A stretch of DNA of 64,000 nucleotides, taken from contig NZ_JARFIK010000001.1 in assembly GCF_029076695.1 (NCBI RefSeq), positions 62,001 to 126,000 on the forward strand. The letters run 5' to 3'. Each line of letters opens with the position of its first letter. Position 1 is the first letter of the stretch. The notes under the pieces are model-generated. The model was given only the letters and a program-made list of their open reading frames with translations. It made no database searches and was not told where the DNA came from. This stretch comes from Adlercreutzia equolifaciens. GTDB taxonomy: Bacteria > Actinomycetota > Coriobacteriia > Coriobacteriales > Eggerthellaceae. Position numbers and translations under genes: made by a program. Positions 8,197-16,654 of this stretch are shown here, one piece after another.

Positions 8197-9459
8197 CTAT
8201 TCGGGCAGGGCGTCCTCGGGAAGTTCCAGTACTTCGGCGCCGCGTCCCTCACGGGAGGGCATCGCCGCCGGATCGGCAACTCGCTCGGCCACCGGCTTGC
8301 GCGTGCGCAGCTTGATGGCCCCGGCGGGACAAGCCTGCACGCATTCGGCGCAGCGCGTGCACTCGGAAAGACGGGCGCTATGCGGGTCAAGCTCCTCGGG
8401 GCAGCTTTGCACGCACACCTTGCAGTCGATGCCATGGCTGCGCAGGCACTTCTCCTCGTCCACCTGGGGCTTGAGCACCGGCGCCTTAGCGCCCACCAGG
8501 CTCATCAGCGCGCCAATGGGGCAGAACTTGTGGCACCACTTGCGGAAGAACACCACCTCTACCAACAAAATGGCGGCGAACACCAGGATGGATACCGTGG
8601 GATCTTGTTGGAAGATCGCGCGGAAAAGGCACACCACCAAGGCAATGGTCAGTCCCACGGGGCATACCAGGCAAAAGACGGGGAAGCCGCATATGGCGCT
8701 GGAGATAACCGCGCCGGCGAGCACGCCGTGGCGCGAGTCGATCTGCAAACCGTCACGTTTGCCGCCCACGGGAGGCAGCTTGCAGGACCCGCAGGTGGAG
8801 CACGAGTGACAGCCAGATGAGGCCATCGCCGGGGCGCTTGCGGCATGCGTCGCCATCGCCTCGGTGGCAGCCCCGGCCTCGGTCGCCGGGAGGGCCGCGG
8901 GCGCGCCACTCGTCACGCCCCCACCAGCACCCTCAGCGGCGGCGCACGTCTCGTCCGACGTTGGGCCCTCGGCGCCAGTCACGGTCGCCTCCGAGCCATG
9001 CCCGGCCTTCGCCGTAGGCTTCTTCTTATCGCTGCGGAACAAACGGCGCAGCGGAGGCACCGGACAGGCCCAGGCGCAGAACATGCGACCCAGCAGAGCA
9101 ATAACCACCAGCGCCACCACCAGGGCAATAACCACCCGCGGGATTAACGTATGGCTGGCGAACAACGTCTCGAGCGCGCCAACGGGACACAGATACGTAA
9201 TGGCGCCATAGCCCATGGCCGACAAAGTGCCCCAGCCGTTGGACAGCAGCAGGCCCAGCACAACGGACGCGAAGATGATCAGCACAGCGCTCCGACGCAC
9301 TTTAACAATGGTGGGGCGCTTCTTCTTGGGGGCCTTTTCAACCGCCTTAGGAGCAACGGCCGCCGCGTCCTCAGCGCCCGTGGCCACTGCCTCAACCGCA
9401 GTCTCAGCCTCTACGGCTGCGGCCGCCGTCTCTTCTGCACGCGTTTCCTTGTTCATCAT
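8197..9459 (-). CDS. NapH-like polyferredoxin membrane protein
   Basis: A 420-residue membrane iron-sulfur protein. After an Ala/Glu-rich start come membrane helices (from about residue 55) and NapH/YccM-type cysteine motifs: 'CAWACPVPP' (about 128), 'CLVCPVG' (about 265) and 'CHKFCPIGAL' (about 310). Two 4Fe-4S ferredoxin motifs follow ('CKVCVQSCP', 'CTRCAECVQACP'). A Cys-rich segment (SGCHSCSTCGSC) ends an Ala-rich insertion at about 150-215. Family members move electrons from menaquinol towards a periplasmic partner. The gene starts 3 bases after the NapG-like gene and is last in the molybdoenzyme operon. Confidence 0.85.
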   Translation of the reverse strand: MMNKETRAEETAAAAVEAETAVEAVATGAEDAAAVAPKAVEKAPKKKRPTIVKVRRSAVLIIFASVVLGLLLSNGWGTLSAMGYGAITYLCPVGALETLFASHTLIPRVVIALVVALVVIALLGRMFCAWACPVPPLRRLFRSDKKKPTAKAGHGSEATVTGAEGPTSDETCAAAEGAGGGVTSGAPAALPATEAGAATEAMATHAASAPAMASSGCHSCSTCGSCKLPPVGGKRDGLQIDSRHGVLAGAVISSAICGFPVFCLVCPVGLTIALVVCLFRAIFQQDPTVSILVFAAILLVEVVFFRKWCHKFCPIGALMSLVGAKAPVLKPQVDEEKCLRSHGIDCKVCVQSCPEELDPHSARLSECTRCAECVQACPAGAIKLRTRKPVAERVADPAAMPSREGRGAEVLELPEDALPE

Positions 9460-9462
9460 GCC

Positions 9463-10041
9463 CTACACCCCCAGTCTCACTTCGATGGCGCGATCGAACG
9501 AACCGTCGAAGGTACGATTCACATTCACCTTGCAGGCCATGACGCACTCGCCGCAGCCATTGCAAAGGTCGCTGCTCACTGACGGATGCCCGGCCTCGTC
9601 GAAGGTCAACGCCTCGAATTGGCAGGAGTCGCGGCACATCTCGCACAGGCCGCGCGTGTAGGCAATGCACTTCTCATGGTCGATCACCGCGATGCCGATC
9701 TTGTCGACCGCGGGATCGAAGGCCACTAGGGCGCCCGTCGGGCACACGTCGATGCACTTGTCGCAGAAATCGCAATAGCCCTTATGGAAGTTGAGCTTAG
9801 GCGTACGCGCATCCAAAAAGCCCTCGGTCACCGAGACCGGCTCCACGCAATGTTGAGGGCAGACGGAGCGGCACTTGTCGCACTTGACGCACAGCGCCCG
9901 CAGGCGCTCCTCATCCTGGCCGCCAGGGGGTCGCAGCAGCGATCCATCCTCGGCATAGGCGCGGGTCACCCCACCCACGGCTACCAGGCCCGCCAGGGCA
10001 CAGGCGCCTACCACGAATTCCCGTCGCGTGGTCTTTTCCAT
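9463..10041 (-). CDS. NapG-like Tat-exported 4Fe-4S ferredoxin
   Basis: A 192-residue protein with a Tat signal (TTRREFVVG followed by a hydrophobic run) and four 4Fe-4S motifs: 'CVKCDKCRSVCP', 'CDFCDKCIDVCP', 'CEMCRDSC' and 'CNGCGECVMAC'. It resembles NapG, which with NapH passes electrons from quinol to a molybdoenzyme outside the membrane. It sits between the TorD-type chaperone and the NapH-like gene, all on one strand, so it likely serves the reductase encoded upstream. Confidence 0.87.
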   Translation of the reverse strand: MEKTTRREFVVGACALAGLVAVGGVTRAYAEDGSLLRPPGGQDEERLRALCVKCDKCRSVCPQHCVEPVSVTEGFLDARTPKLNFHKGYCDFCDKCIDVCPTGALVAFDPAVDKIGIAVIDHEKCIAYTRGLCEMCRDSCQFEALTFDEAGHPSVSSDLCNGCGECVMACKVNVNRTFDGSFDRAIEVRLGV

Positions 10042-10069
10042 GGCTTTCCTCGTCTTCCCCTGGGGCGCG

Positions 10070-10759
10070 CTAGGCCAGCGCGTCCTCCATCTCCTTCAGC
10101 ATCGCGCCATCGGCGCGCACAAAACCGCGCGTCATCTGAGAGACCCCGCGGTAGAAATCCGTACGGCAGCATCCCTCGATGGCGTCGCACAGCTTGTCGA
10201 TCCAGCTGGCAATATGGTCATTGAAGAAGTCATGCTGCACCTTGAACAAGCGCGCTGCCTCTGCCTCGTCGCCAGCTTCTACGGCCTCGTTGTAGCGGGC
10301 GCACAGGTTGGCCACGAATTCGAACACAAACGCAATATGATCCTCGGGAATGCGCAGGTTTTGGTTGGGCTCCAAATGCTCTGCCAGCATGATGCGGTAC
10401 ACGTTGTCGCGCGCCTCCTGCATGATGAGACCGTCACGAGAGGTGAACACGCTCTCGTAAGGGCAGGCACGGTTCTCGCTCTTCGTCGTACCGGCTGCCA
10501 GGAAGGTGTGGGCGTAGTCAACCGCCAGGTCCTCGCGGGTGCCCTCGTTCACGCGATGCAGCCCGTGGCGCATATTCTTGGCGCCTTCGGCCAGCAACGG
10601 GTCCAGATCGTCCAAATCGGAAAGGTCCATGTCGCGCAAAAACTTGATTTGGTCGAGCGTCAGCTCTTTGAAATAGAGCGAGGACAACAGCCGATACACG
10701 CTTTCGCGCATGGCCATGAGCTGGCCCACGTCGGCTTTTTCCATCGTCGTCTCTGCCAT
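10070..10759 (-). CDS. TorD/DmsD family molybdoenzyme chaperone
   Basis: A 229-residue all-helical cytoplasmic protein of the TorD/DmsD family, which binds the Tat signal of a molybdoenzyme and guards cofactor insertion before export. Recognisable parts are 'RESVYRLLSSLYFKE', the phrase 'VDYAHTFLAAG' and 'CPYESVF' near residue 98, and the C-terminal 'FNDHIASWIDKLCDAIE'. It lies in the operon with its presumed client, the catalytic subunit at 12503-15391. Start ATG is preceded by AGGGGTGA. Confidence 0.87.
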   Translation of the reverse strand: MAETTMEKADVGQLMAMRESVYRLLSSLYFKELTLDQIKFLRDMDLSDLDDLDPLLAEGAKNMRHGLHRVNEGTREDLAVDYAHTFLAAGTTKSENRACPYESVFTSRDGLIMQEARDNVYRIMLAEHLEPNQNLRIPEDHIAFVFEFVANLCARYNEAVEAGDEAEAARLFKVQHDFFNDHIASWIDKLCDAIEGCCRTDFYRGVSQMTRGFVRADGAMLKEMEDALA

Positions 10760-11091
10760 AACGATATCACCCCTATCGTTTCGATGATTGCCGCTTTCTG
10801 CGGCAAGATGGCCACTCGGCGCATCCCGATGCTAGAGGCTTGAAGCTGGAAGGGGAACTCCGGCGCGTAGGGCACCGCGCCGAACAGCACAAAGCGGAGG
10901 GAGAGGAGGGAGGGGTTCTCGCATCTAGCATCGGGATAAGTCGAGTGGAGGGGCTTGCCGGGCCGAAGCTGGGGCCGGCAAGCGCCCCGCGGGGAGGCGC
11001 CGACTTGGGTCGCCGGCGCCCCAGGGGGGCGGAGCCGCGCCGGCGAGACGCGGCTCCGAGGTGGGGATGCCGGGGCATCCCCCTAAGGCAC
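10760..11091. other. GC-rich structured intergenic region between anchor and chaperone genes
   Basis: There is no credible gene in these 332 bases. They contain an inverted repeat (TCCCGATGCTAGA near 10826 and its complement near 10924) about 90 bases apart, then very GC-rich sequence with repeated GGCGCC blocks. This is unusually long for a gap inside an otherwise tight operon, so the chaperone and NapGH-like genes may have their own promoter or be controlled by RNA structure. Confidence 0.5.
11063..11082 (-). terminator. Hairpin after the membrane anchor gene
   Basis: GGGGATGC-CGGG-GCATCCCC, an 8-bp stem starting 9 bases beyond the anchor stop codon on the minus strand. It lacks a T-tract, so it may reduce rather than stop read-through into the chaperone gene. 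Confidence 0.4.
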
Positions 11092-11880
11092 TTACATCAC
11101 GCCGAAGAAGTTGAAGGGCGTAGTGAAAACCACCCACATCATCACGCGGTAGCACAGGGCACCGAGCGTGGCGCACACGAAGGCCACCCACGGAAGTGCC
11201 GGGCTCGCCGTCTTGGTGCCCAGAGCGCCCACCACGGCAGGCACGACACCGGCCAGCACCAGAGCGCCAACCGCGAGCATCATGCTCTCGCCCGAGAAGG
11301 CACCGGCCACGGCGGCGTAGGCCGCTGCGCCCAGGAAGCCCAGGACGCCGCACACCAGGGTGCACACACCCATGAACTTGCTGGCGGCTTCCTCACGGCC
11401 GGCCAGGGCCCAGTACAGAGACGAGCCCATGGGCAGCGCCGTCAGCAGATAGCCCGTCGGGAGCAGCATGGTGTTCCAAGTCTCGATGGCAGCCATGATG
11501 TAGGAATGACCGGCCATGAAGCTGAGGGCCACACCGAAGATCATGCCGCACACCGCAGAAGCCTTGATGCCGCCGGCGATCTCGCGCTTCACGCATACCA
11601 GGTACACGATCACAGCGACGGCCAGCAGACCGATGAGCACGGCCTCGACGAAGATGCCGCTCGTAGGATGGGACAGGGCGTTCAGCATGCGGTCCACGTG
11701 GGCCAGGTGAGCCACGGAGCACAGGCCGCCGACCACGGCCAGCACCAGGGCCACGATGGCCGGCACGAAGCCGCTGACGGAGGACTTACGAGTGAACTCG
11801 TTGATGCCCACGAACAGGAACAGGCAGCCGCCCATGGACGTAAGGAGGGTAAAGAGTGCTAGAGGCCATTGGATTTCCAT
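11092..11880 (-). CDS. DmsC-type membrane anchor subunit
   Basis: A 262-residue protein with about eight hydrophobic helices, of the DmsC family. It anchors the Mo and Fe-S subunits to the membrane and oxidises menaquinol. The N-terminus MEIQWPLALFTLLTSMGGCLFL and its position straight after the 4Fe-4S subunit support this. AAAGGAG precedes the ATG, and an upstream in-frame start lacks a ribosome site. NrfD-type anchors are longer. Confidence 0.82.
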   Translation of the reverse strand: MEIQWPLALFTLLTSMGGCLFLFVGINEFTRKSSVSGFVPAIVALVLAVVGGLCSVAHLAHVDRMLNALSHPTSGIFVEAVLIGLLAVAVIVYLVCVKREIAGGIKASAVCGMIFGVALSFMAGHSYIMAAIETWNTMLLPTGYLLTALPMGSSLYWALAGREEAASKFMGVCTLVCGVLGFLGAAAYAAVAGAFSGESMMLAVGALVLAGVVPAVVGALGTKTASPALPWVAFVCATLGALCYRVMMWVVFTTPFNFFGVM

Positions 11881-11894
11881 CGTCTTTGTCTCCT

Positions 11895-12506
11895 TTAGTC
11901 GTATTGCGTAATATCGTGAGCGCCGTCGGCTCCCTCGCGCCACTCGCAGTACTTGGAGGACAGGAGGTACACCGAAGAGGGATCATTGCCGAAGTCGCGC
12001 AGCTTGTGAGCCGCGTCGGCCTTGGCGGCAATGGCCTTCGAGGCGTCGGAATTCGGGTCGTCCAGGTCGCCGTAGTAGCGGCACTGAACCGAGCAGACCT
12101 TCACGCAGTGGGGCAGCTCGCCGGCGGAGGTGAGGTGCTGGCACATGGTGCACTTCTCCACCACGTTCTCCTCGGGGTTCCAGGAACGCACGCCGTAGGG
12201 GCAGGCCATCATGCAGTACTTGCAGCCGATGCACTTCTCCTTGTCCACCAGCACGATGTCCGTCTCGGGATCGCGGTAGGAAGCACCCGTGGGGCACACA
12301 TGCACGCAGGGAGCGTCCTTGCACTGCTGGCAGTGCGTGGGCAGGTAGTACTGCTGCAGGTTGGGATACTCGCCGTAGGGGCCGCACAGCAGAAGGCGGT
12401 TCCAGCGCTCTCCCAGCGGGATGGCGTTCTCGTTCTTGCAGGCAATCTCGCAACCCTTGCAACCGGTGCAATGGTCGACGTCAACAACTAGGGCATAGCG
12501 GCTCAT
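11895..12506 (-). CDS. DmsB-type 4Fe-4S electron transfer subunit
   Basis: A 203-residue protein with four cysteine clusters typical of DMSO reductase-family beta subunits: 'CTGCKGCEIACK' (about residue 13), 'CQQCKDAPCVHVCP', 'CIGCKYCMMACPYG' and 'CTMCQHLTSAGELPHCVKVC'. It relays electrons from the anchor to the catalytic subunit. Its ATG overlaps the catalytic subunit stop codon (ATGA), showing translational coupling. It has no signal peptide, so it probably travels as a hitchhiker with the Tat-exported catalytic subunit. Confidence 0.93.
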   Translation of the reverse strand: MSRYALVVDVDHCTGCKGCEIACKNENAIPLGERWNRLLLCGPYGEYPNLQQYYLPTHCQQCKDAPCVHVCPTGASYRDPETDIVLVDKEKCIGCKYCMMACPYGVRSWNPEENVVEKCTMCQHLTSAGELPHCVKVCSVQCRYYGDLDDPNSDASKAIAAKADAAHKLRDFGNDPSSVYLLSSKYCEWREGADGAHDITQYD

Positions 12507-15391
12507 GCTACGTAACCTCCTTCGGTGTTATCGCAGGGCTGGGGCATCCAGGGCTGGAAGTCGGTGGCGTCGTACCACACGCCCTCGGGACGGGTCGACT
12601 TCTCTACCTGCACGTTGCAGGAGCGCAGGTTGTAGGTGCCCATAACGGGGTTGTGCGGGCCCTCGCGACGGGACAGTACGTTGTAGTTGCAGCTCGTCCA
12701 CGACTTGCGGGCGTCCTGGCCCTCTTCCAGGAACTCGGGGTTCCAGAAGCGCTCCATGTAGGCGCAGCCAGGGTTGATGCCCTCGGTGACGAAGGCCTTG
12801 GCGCGGATACCGTCGGCGATGACCTCGTTCTGCTCGCAGCGCTTGGAGGTGATCTTCACCCAGTCGCCGGTCACAATGCCGCGCTCCTCGGCAGCCTCGG
12901 GGCTGATCCAAATTTCCGGCACGGGATAGGTCTCGCGCAGGTAGGGGATGTTACGCAGCGTGGAGTGGTGGAAGTAGGGCAGACGGCCATTGGAGATGAC
13001 CAGCGGGTACTTCTCGCGGATCTCGTCGTCCTGGAAGTCGGCGGGCTCCACGTAGAACGGCACGGTGGAGTAGTCCTCGGTCGCGGGCGGCAGCTCGCCG
13101 GCCGGGTCGTCGCCGTGACGGCAGATGTACAGCAAGCGGTCCATGTACATCTGGTTCTTGCGCGGGTTGTCCTCGATGTCCTCGGCCCACGTGGTGTAGT
13201 CGAGGCCCTTCCAGCCCATGCCCTGGTAGATGCCCTCTTCGTCCACGATGAGGTGCTGGTTGAGCGAGTCCTCGTAGCCCTGCCAGAACTCCTCGGCGGT
13301 AGAGTTACGCCAGCCGTTGACGGCCTTGGTCTCTTCCCAGGTCATGCCCTTGATGGCGATGTCCTGCAGATACTGGTCGCGCTCGCGGATGGTGTAGTAC
13401 TCCTGGTCCACGTAGTACACGTTGTACGCATAGGGATCGTCGTACTTGTCAGCCAGCTGCTTGAAGATGGTGCCGTAGATGAGACGGTCGTCAACGTGCT
13501 CGTAGGTCAGAGCGCAGGCCACGATGAAGCCGTTGCAGTCGCCATGAGCGCCGGGAGCGTAGTCCATCTCGAGCCACTCGGTGGCCGGCAGGATCAAGTC
13601 GGCAGCCTCGAAGGTGAACGAGGTGGGATACATGTAGGTGTGGCTGATGAAGTCGAGCTTCGGGAAGGCCTTGATCCAGGACGAAGAGTCGGCCAGGGTG
13701 ACCATCTTATTGCCGGAGCGCTCGTACCACACGCGGGGCTGATAGGGCTCGCCGGTCATGATGGCCTCGTACACGGCCGGAATCTGGGAGTGCTTCCAGT
13801 CGCCCAGGCCCTTGTGCTCGATGTAGCCAAGGCGCTCGACCACGGCGGGCAGCTCGATGTAGGGGCCGCGCGGGTTGCCGTCGTCGTCGACGTTCGGATT
13901 GAAGTAACCACGGCCGTCGTAGCTCATGGAGTAGGTGAAGCGGCCACGCTCGCGACCGGTCTCGTACTCGCCGCGCATACGGCCGCCGGAGGCGTTGGCG
14001 CCCGGCTGCTGGGTGGTGCCCTTCAGCTGGTTGATCAGCGTGGTGCACATAGCGGCCTCAGCGGACTGGATGTTCTGGTCGTGGGACACGCCGTTGCCCA
14101 CGCCGCCGAACTTCGTGGACTCGGCGATCCACTTGGCAGCGGTCTCGAGCAGCTCGGCGTCGACCCAGCAGATCTCCGCGGCCTTCTCGAGGGTCATGTC
14201 GGCCACCGACTCCATGAGGAGCTGGCCGGCGGTCTTGCAGGTGCGCTTGGTGCCGTCGGCGTACTCGACCTCGACGGTGCCGAACAGCTGCGGGTTGTAG
14301 TCCTTCTCGTTGTCGGGACCCATGGCGAAGGCGCGGGACACCTTGCCGGTCTTCTCGTCGAAGTACACGTAGGTCTCGCCACGGGACATGTCCAGACCCT
14401 TCACCTGGCTGGCGCGCAGCAGCTGGCCCAGCTCCTTGCCGGCGCCGAAGGGGCAGGTGGACTCGTCGGTCACGTCCACCAGGAACGGCAGGTTCGACCA
14501 TTCCTTCAGGAACTTCTCGTCATAGGACTTGGTCTGGAAGATGTAGTTGATCCAGTACATCATGGCCGCCACGTCTGTACCGCCACGGATGGGGATCCAC
14601 AGGTCGGCGCGGGCGGAGTCGTGGGTGAAGCGCGGGTCGACGTTGATGAACTTGCAGCCGCGATCGCGCAGCTCGTTCCAGAAACGGGCCGTAATGGTGG
14701 ACGAAGAAGCAGCACCGCCGCCGCCCATCTGCACGAACACGTCAAGATCCCAGTTGGGGTTGAAGCAGCCGATGCACTGCTGGTCACCAATGGAGGTGAA
14801 GCCCAGCCAGCCGTCCATCTGCTTCTGGATGAAGGTACGGGGCATAGCGCACTGAGCGGCGCCGGGCTCGTACACGTTGCCGGCTCCCCAGTAGTCGCGG
14901 AAGGCGATGGAGTCGATGATGCGGGGGTTGCCGCCGCCACCGGTGGTCTCCAGCAGGCCGTTGCGGCCGTACTTGTCGCGCATGTCGGCCATGGCCTTGG
15001 CGATCATATCGATGGCCTCATCCCAAGAAATGCGCTCCCAGGTGTTGTCCACGCCGCGCTCGCCAACGCGCTTCATGGGGTACTTGGTGCGGTTCGGGTG
15101 ATAGAGCGCCTGAATGGCCGACTGGCCCTTGGCGCACATGCCGCCCGCGGAGAAAATGTCGTCGGGGTTGCCCTCCAACTTGATGACGCGCCCGTTCTTG
15201 ATGTGGGCGATGACGCCGCAAGCGCGCGGGCACGAGCGGCAGAACGTCTTCTGCTTGATGACCTCGTCTTCTGCGAAGGCCTTTTCCGTTTCGAGGAGGT
15301 TGCCCTCGACACCCAGGCCGACGGCGGTGGCAGCAGCGGCGGCCGTAGCCAGCTTCGTGAAGGTACGGCGCGTCATTTCAGCAAATGCCAT
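12503..15391 (-). CDS. Molybdopterin-dependent oxidoreductase, DMSO reductase family, catalytic subunit
   Basis: A 962-residue Tat-exported enzyme. The signal contains TRRTFTKLA at residues 7-15. The 4Fe-4S motif C51-x2-C54-x3-C58-x27-C86 ends in 'MCAKGQSAIQALYHPNRTKYP', and bis-MGD-binding blocks such as 'PNWDLDVFVQMGGG' and 'NPVMGTYNLRSCNVQ' follow. It would reduce a terminal acceptor outside the membrane. The substrate is unknown: S- or N-oxides, oxyanions and catechol-type dehydroxylations all occur in this family in Eggerthellaceae. A ribosome site (AAAGGAGAGG) precedes the ATG. It heads an operon with beta subunit, anchor, chaperone and NapGH-like proteins. Confidence 0.93.
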   Translation of the reverse strand: MAFAEMTRRTFTKLATAAAAATAVGLGVEGNLLETEKAFAEDEVIKQKTFCRSCPRACGVIAHIKNGRVIKLEGNPDDIFSAGGMCAKGQSAIQALYHPNRTKYPMKRVGERGVDNTWERISWDEAIDMIAKAMADMRDKYGRNGLLETTGGGGNPRIIDSIAFRDYWGAGNVYEPGAAQCAMPRTFIQKQMDGWLGFTSIGDQQCIGCFNPNWDLDVFVQMGGGGAASSSTITARFWNELRDRGCKFINVDPRFTHDSARADLWIPIRGGTDVAAMMYWINYIFQTKSYDEKFLKEWSNLPFLVDVTDESTCPFGAGKELGQLLRASQVKGLDMSRGETYVYFDEKTGKVSRAFAMGPDNEKDYNPQLFGTVEVEYADGTKRTCKTAGQLLMESVADMTLEKAAEICWVDAELLETAAKWIAESTKFGGVGNGVSHDQNIQSAEAAMCTTLINQLKGTTQQPGANASGGRMRGEYETGRERGRFTYSMSYDGRGYFNPNVDDDGNPRGPYIELPAVVERLGYIEHKGLGDWKHSQIPAVYEAIMTGEPYQPRVWYERSGNKMVTLADSSSWIKAFPKLDFISHTYMYPTSFTFEAADLILPATEWLEMDYAPGAHGDCNGFIVACALTYEHVDDRLIYGTIFKQLADKYDDPYAYNVYYVDQEYYTIRERDQYLQDIAIKGMTWEETKAVNGWRNSTAEEFWQGYEDSLNQHLIVDEEGIYQGMGWKGLDYTTWAEDIEDNPRKNQMYMDRLLYICRHGDDPAGELPPATEDYSTVPFYVEPADFQDDEIREKYPLVISNGRLPYFHHSTLRNIPYLRETYPVPEIWISPEAAEERGIVTGDWVKITSKRCEQNEVIADGIRAKAFVTEGINPGCAYMERFWNPEFLEEGQDARKSWTSCNYNVLSRREGPHNPVMGTYNLRSCNVQVEKSTRPEGVWYDATDFQPWMPQPCDNTEGGYVA

Positions 15392-15458
15392 GAGTTCCTC
15401 TCCTTTCCTTTAAGACAAGAGCACGCGGCTCTTCTTCCCTTGGTTCGACTTGGCGGGT

Positions 15459-16430
15459 TCACTCCCAAGTCATCGTTGAAAGCACCTCCATCCCCCCAGC
15501 CGTTGTCTTCCAGCCGTTCTCCCAAGTCAGTGCTCCTGCTTGGTCGAGCTTGCCAATATAGGCACTGGGCTGCATATGCATAACGCCCGTCCGGGGGTCT
15601 CTCTCCAGCCCCGGATCGTTCGCCATGAACGTGGTGATCTCCTGCAGCGAGCGCGGCGTTTCGCAGAACTCGAGCAGGCGTGCATAGGAGGCGTGACGGG
15701 AAACCGCCTGGGTTTCCAGCATGGCGCGGGTGCGGTCAACCGGATTGAAACGGTTGAGCGCTTCCTCGCCGGCGTCGGTAAGGCGGTAGTGCCACTCGAC
15801 GGCCAGCTCGGTAATCTCCTCTTCGGGAGCACCCAGCTCGCGCAGCTCGTCGCGCATCTCGTCGGTAATGAGGACGCCCTCGCAGTCGTACTCCAGCTCC
15901 TCGATGGCGCCGGTGCGCTGCATGAACAACAGATACTTGCTTGCGGAGTGATAGCCATCGGCAAACTGCTTGTGGCCCTCGAGAAACGCCTCGGTCTCTT
16001 CCTCGGTGCGCTCCTCGCGGCAGAACTCCAGCAGATCGCCGAGGATCTCCTTCTGGTTGTTCTTGCGGCCGAGGCACTCTACCGTGGCATCAACGCGAGC
16101 CTCGAAGTCCATCTCGGCCAGCTTCGCCTTCCAGTCCTGGGGACGGGCGGCGGCGCGCATAGCCTCCTCGCGCTCCAGCTCTTCGGGATCCTTCTTCTTC
16201 CCGTCGCGCTCGTCGGACATATCGGCGCCAATCTGGCTGGCCAGCATACCGCCGAATTCAAACTTGGCCGGATCGATCTCCTCTCCGGCAGCCATGGCGG
16301 CGAGCGCTTGCGCACTCATGGCGGAGGTGGGCAGCGCGCTCGCGGGCGCCACGACGTCTACCGAAGTATCAGTAGCGCGGGAGGCGTCAGCGCTTGCCGC
16401 AACCATCTCCTTCTCCTCAATGCGTTCCAT
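15459..16430 (-). CDS. Unknown protein heading the molybdoenzyme operon, possible winged helix at C-terminus
   Basis: A 323-residue, mainly helical, acidic protein without signal peptide or membrane helix. I do not recognise the family. Residues about 120-240 are helix-rich ('DYHSASKYLLFM'-like text and 'ITELAVEWHYRLTDAGEEALNRF'). The last 70 residues ('SLQEITTFMANDPGLE', 'YIGKLDQAGALTWENGWKTT', 'AGGMEVL') have the rhythm of a winged-helix domain. It lies 67 bases before the catalytic subunit gene in the same orientation, so it may be a regulator or maturation factor for that enzyme. ATG at 16430 was chosen because the frame upstream runs through the operator-rich region; a second ATG eight codons in has a stronger ribosome site. 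Confidence 0.65.
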   Translation of the reverse strand: MERIEEKEMVAASADASRATDTSVDVVAPASALPTSAMSAQALAAMAAGEEIDPAKFEFGGMLASQIGADMSDERDGKKKDPEELEREEAMRAAARPQDWKAKLAEMDFEARVDATVECLGRKNNQKEILGDLLEFCREERTEEETEAFLEGHKQFADGYHSASKYLLFMQRTGAIEELEYDCEGVLITDEMRDELRELGAPEEEITELAVEWHYRLTDAGEEALNRFNPVDRTRAMLETQAVSRHASYARLLEFCETPRSLQEITTFMANDPGLERDPRTGVMHMQPSAYIGKLDQAGALTWENGWKTTAGGMEVLSTMTWE

Positions 16431-16495
16431 ATTCCTAGACCCCTTCAATCGAATCGAACGACAAGGAGAAGTTTGCCAACTCGTTGAAATTCTGT

Positions 16496-16590
16496 ATTCC
16501 CCAGGTGGTGGGGAATGCCGTTTCACCCCCTTATTCCCCATCGATTGGGGAGGTTTTTGGGGAGATTGGGGTGAATTGGGGATAATTTCC
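16496..16590. promoter_or_regulatory. Operator cluster of TTCCCCA/TGGGGAA half-sites between reductase operon and LuxR gene
   Basis: Within about 95 bases there is a perfect inverted repeat ATTCCCCA-N5-TGGGGAAT (16496-16516), a second nearly identical one, ATTCCCCA-N5-TGGGGAG (16533-16552), then GGGG blocks spaced about one helical turn apart (16557-16583). It sits between the divergent reductase operon and the LuxR regulator. It is the obvious binding region for that regulator, though this has not been shown. Confidence 0.65.
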
Positions 16591-16654
16591 TTCTGGCGCA
16601 GGTCAGAGCGGTTAGGGATAATAAGGAGGCCAGGAGAGGGACGAGGGAGAGGTT

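Noticed and set aside
10848-11091. Possible gene in the GC-rich gap of the molybdoenzyme operon
   Set aside because: Open frames there have no ribosome site and antisense-like composition; inverted repeats dominate.
12653-15583. A 976-codon open frame on the plus strand opposite the molybdoenzyme catalytic gene
   Set aside because: It mirrors a strongly supported gene, its composition (Val/Leu/Gly/His-rich) is typical of antisense frames in GC-rich DNA, and no domain or ribosome site is seen.
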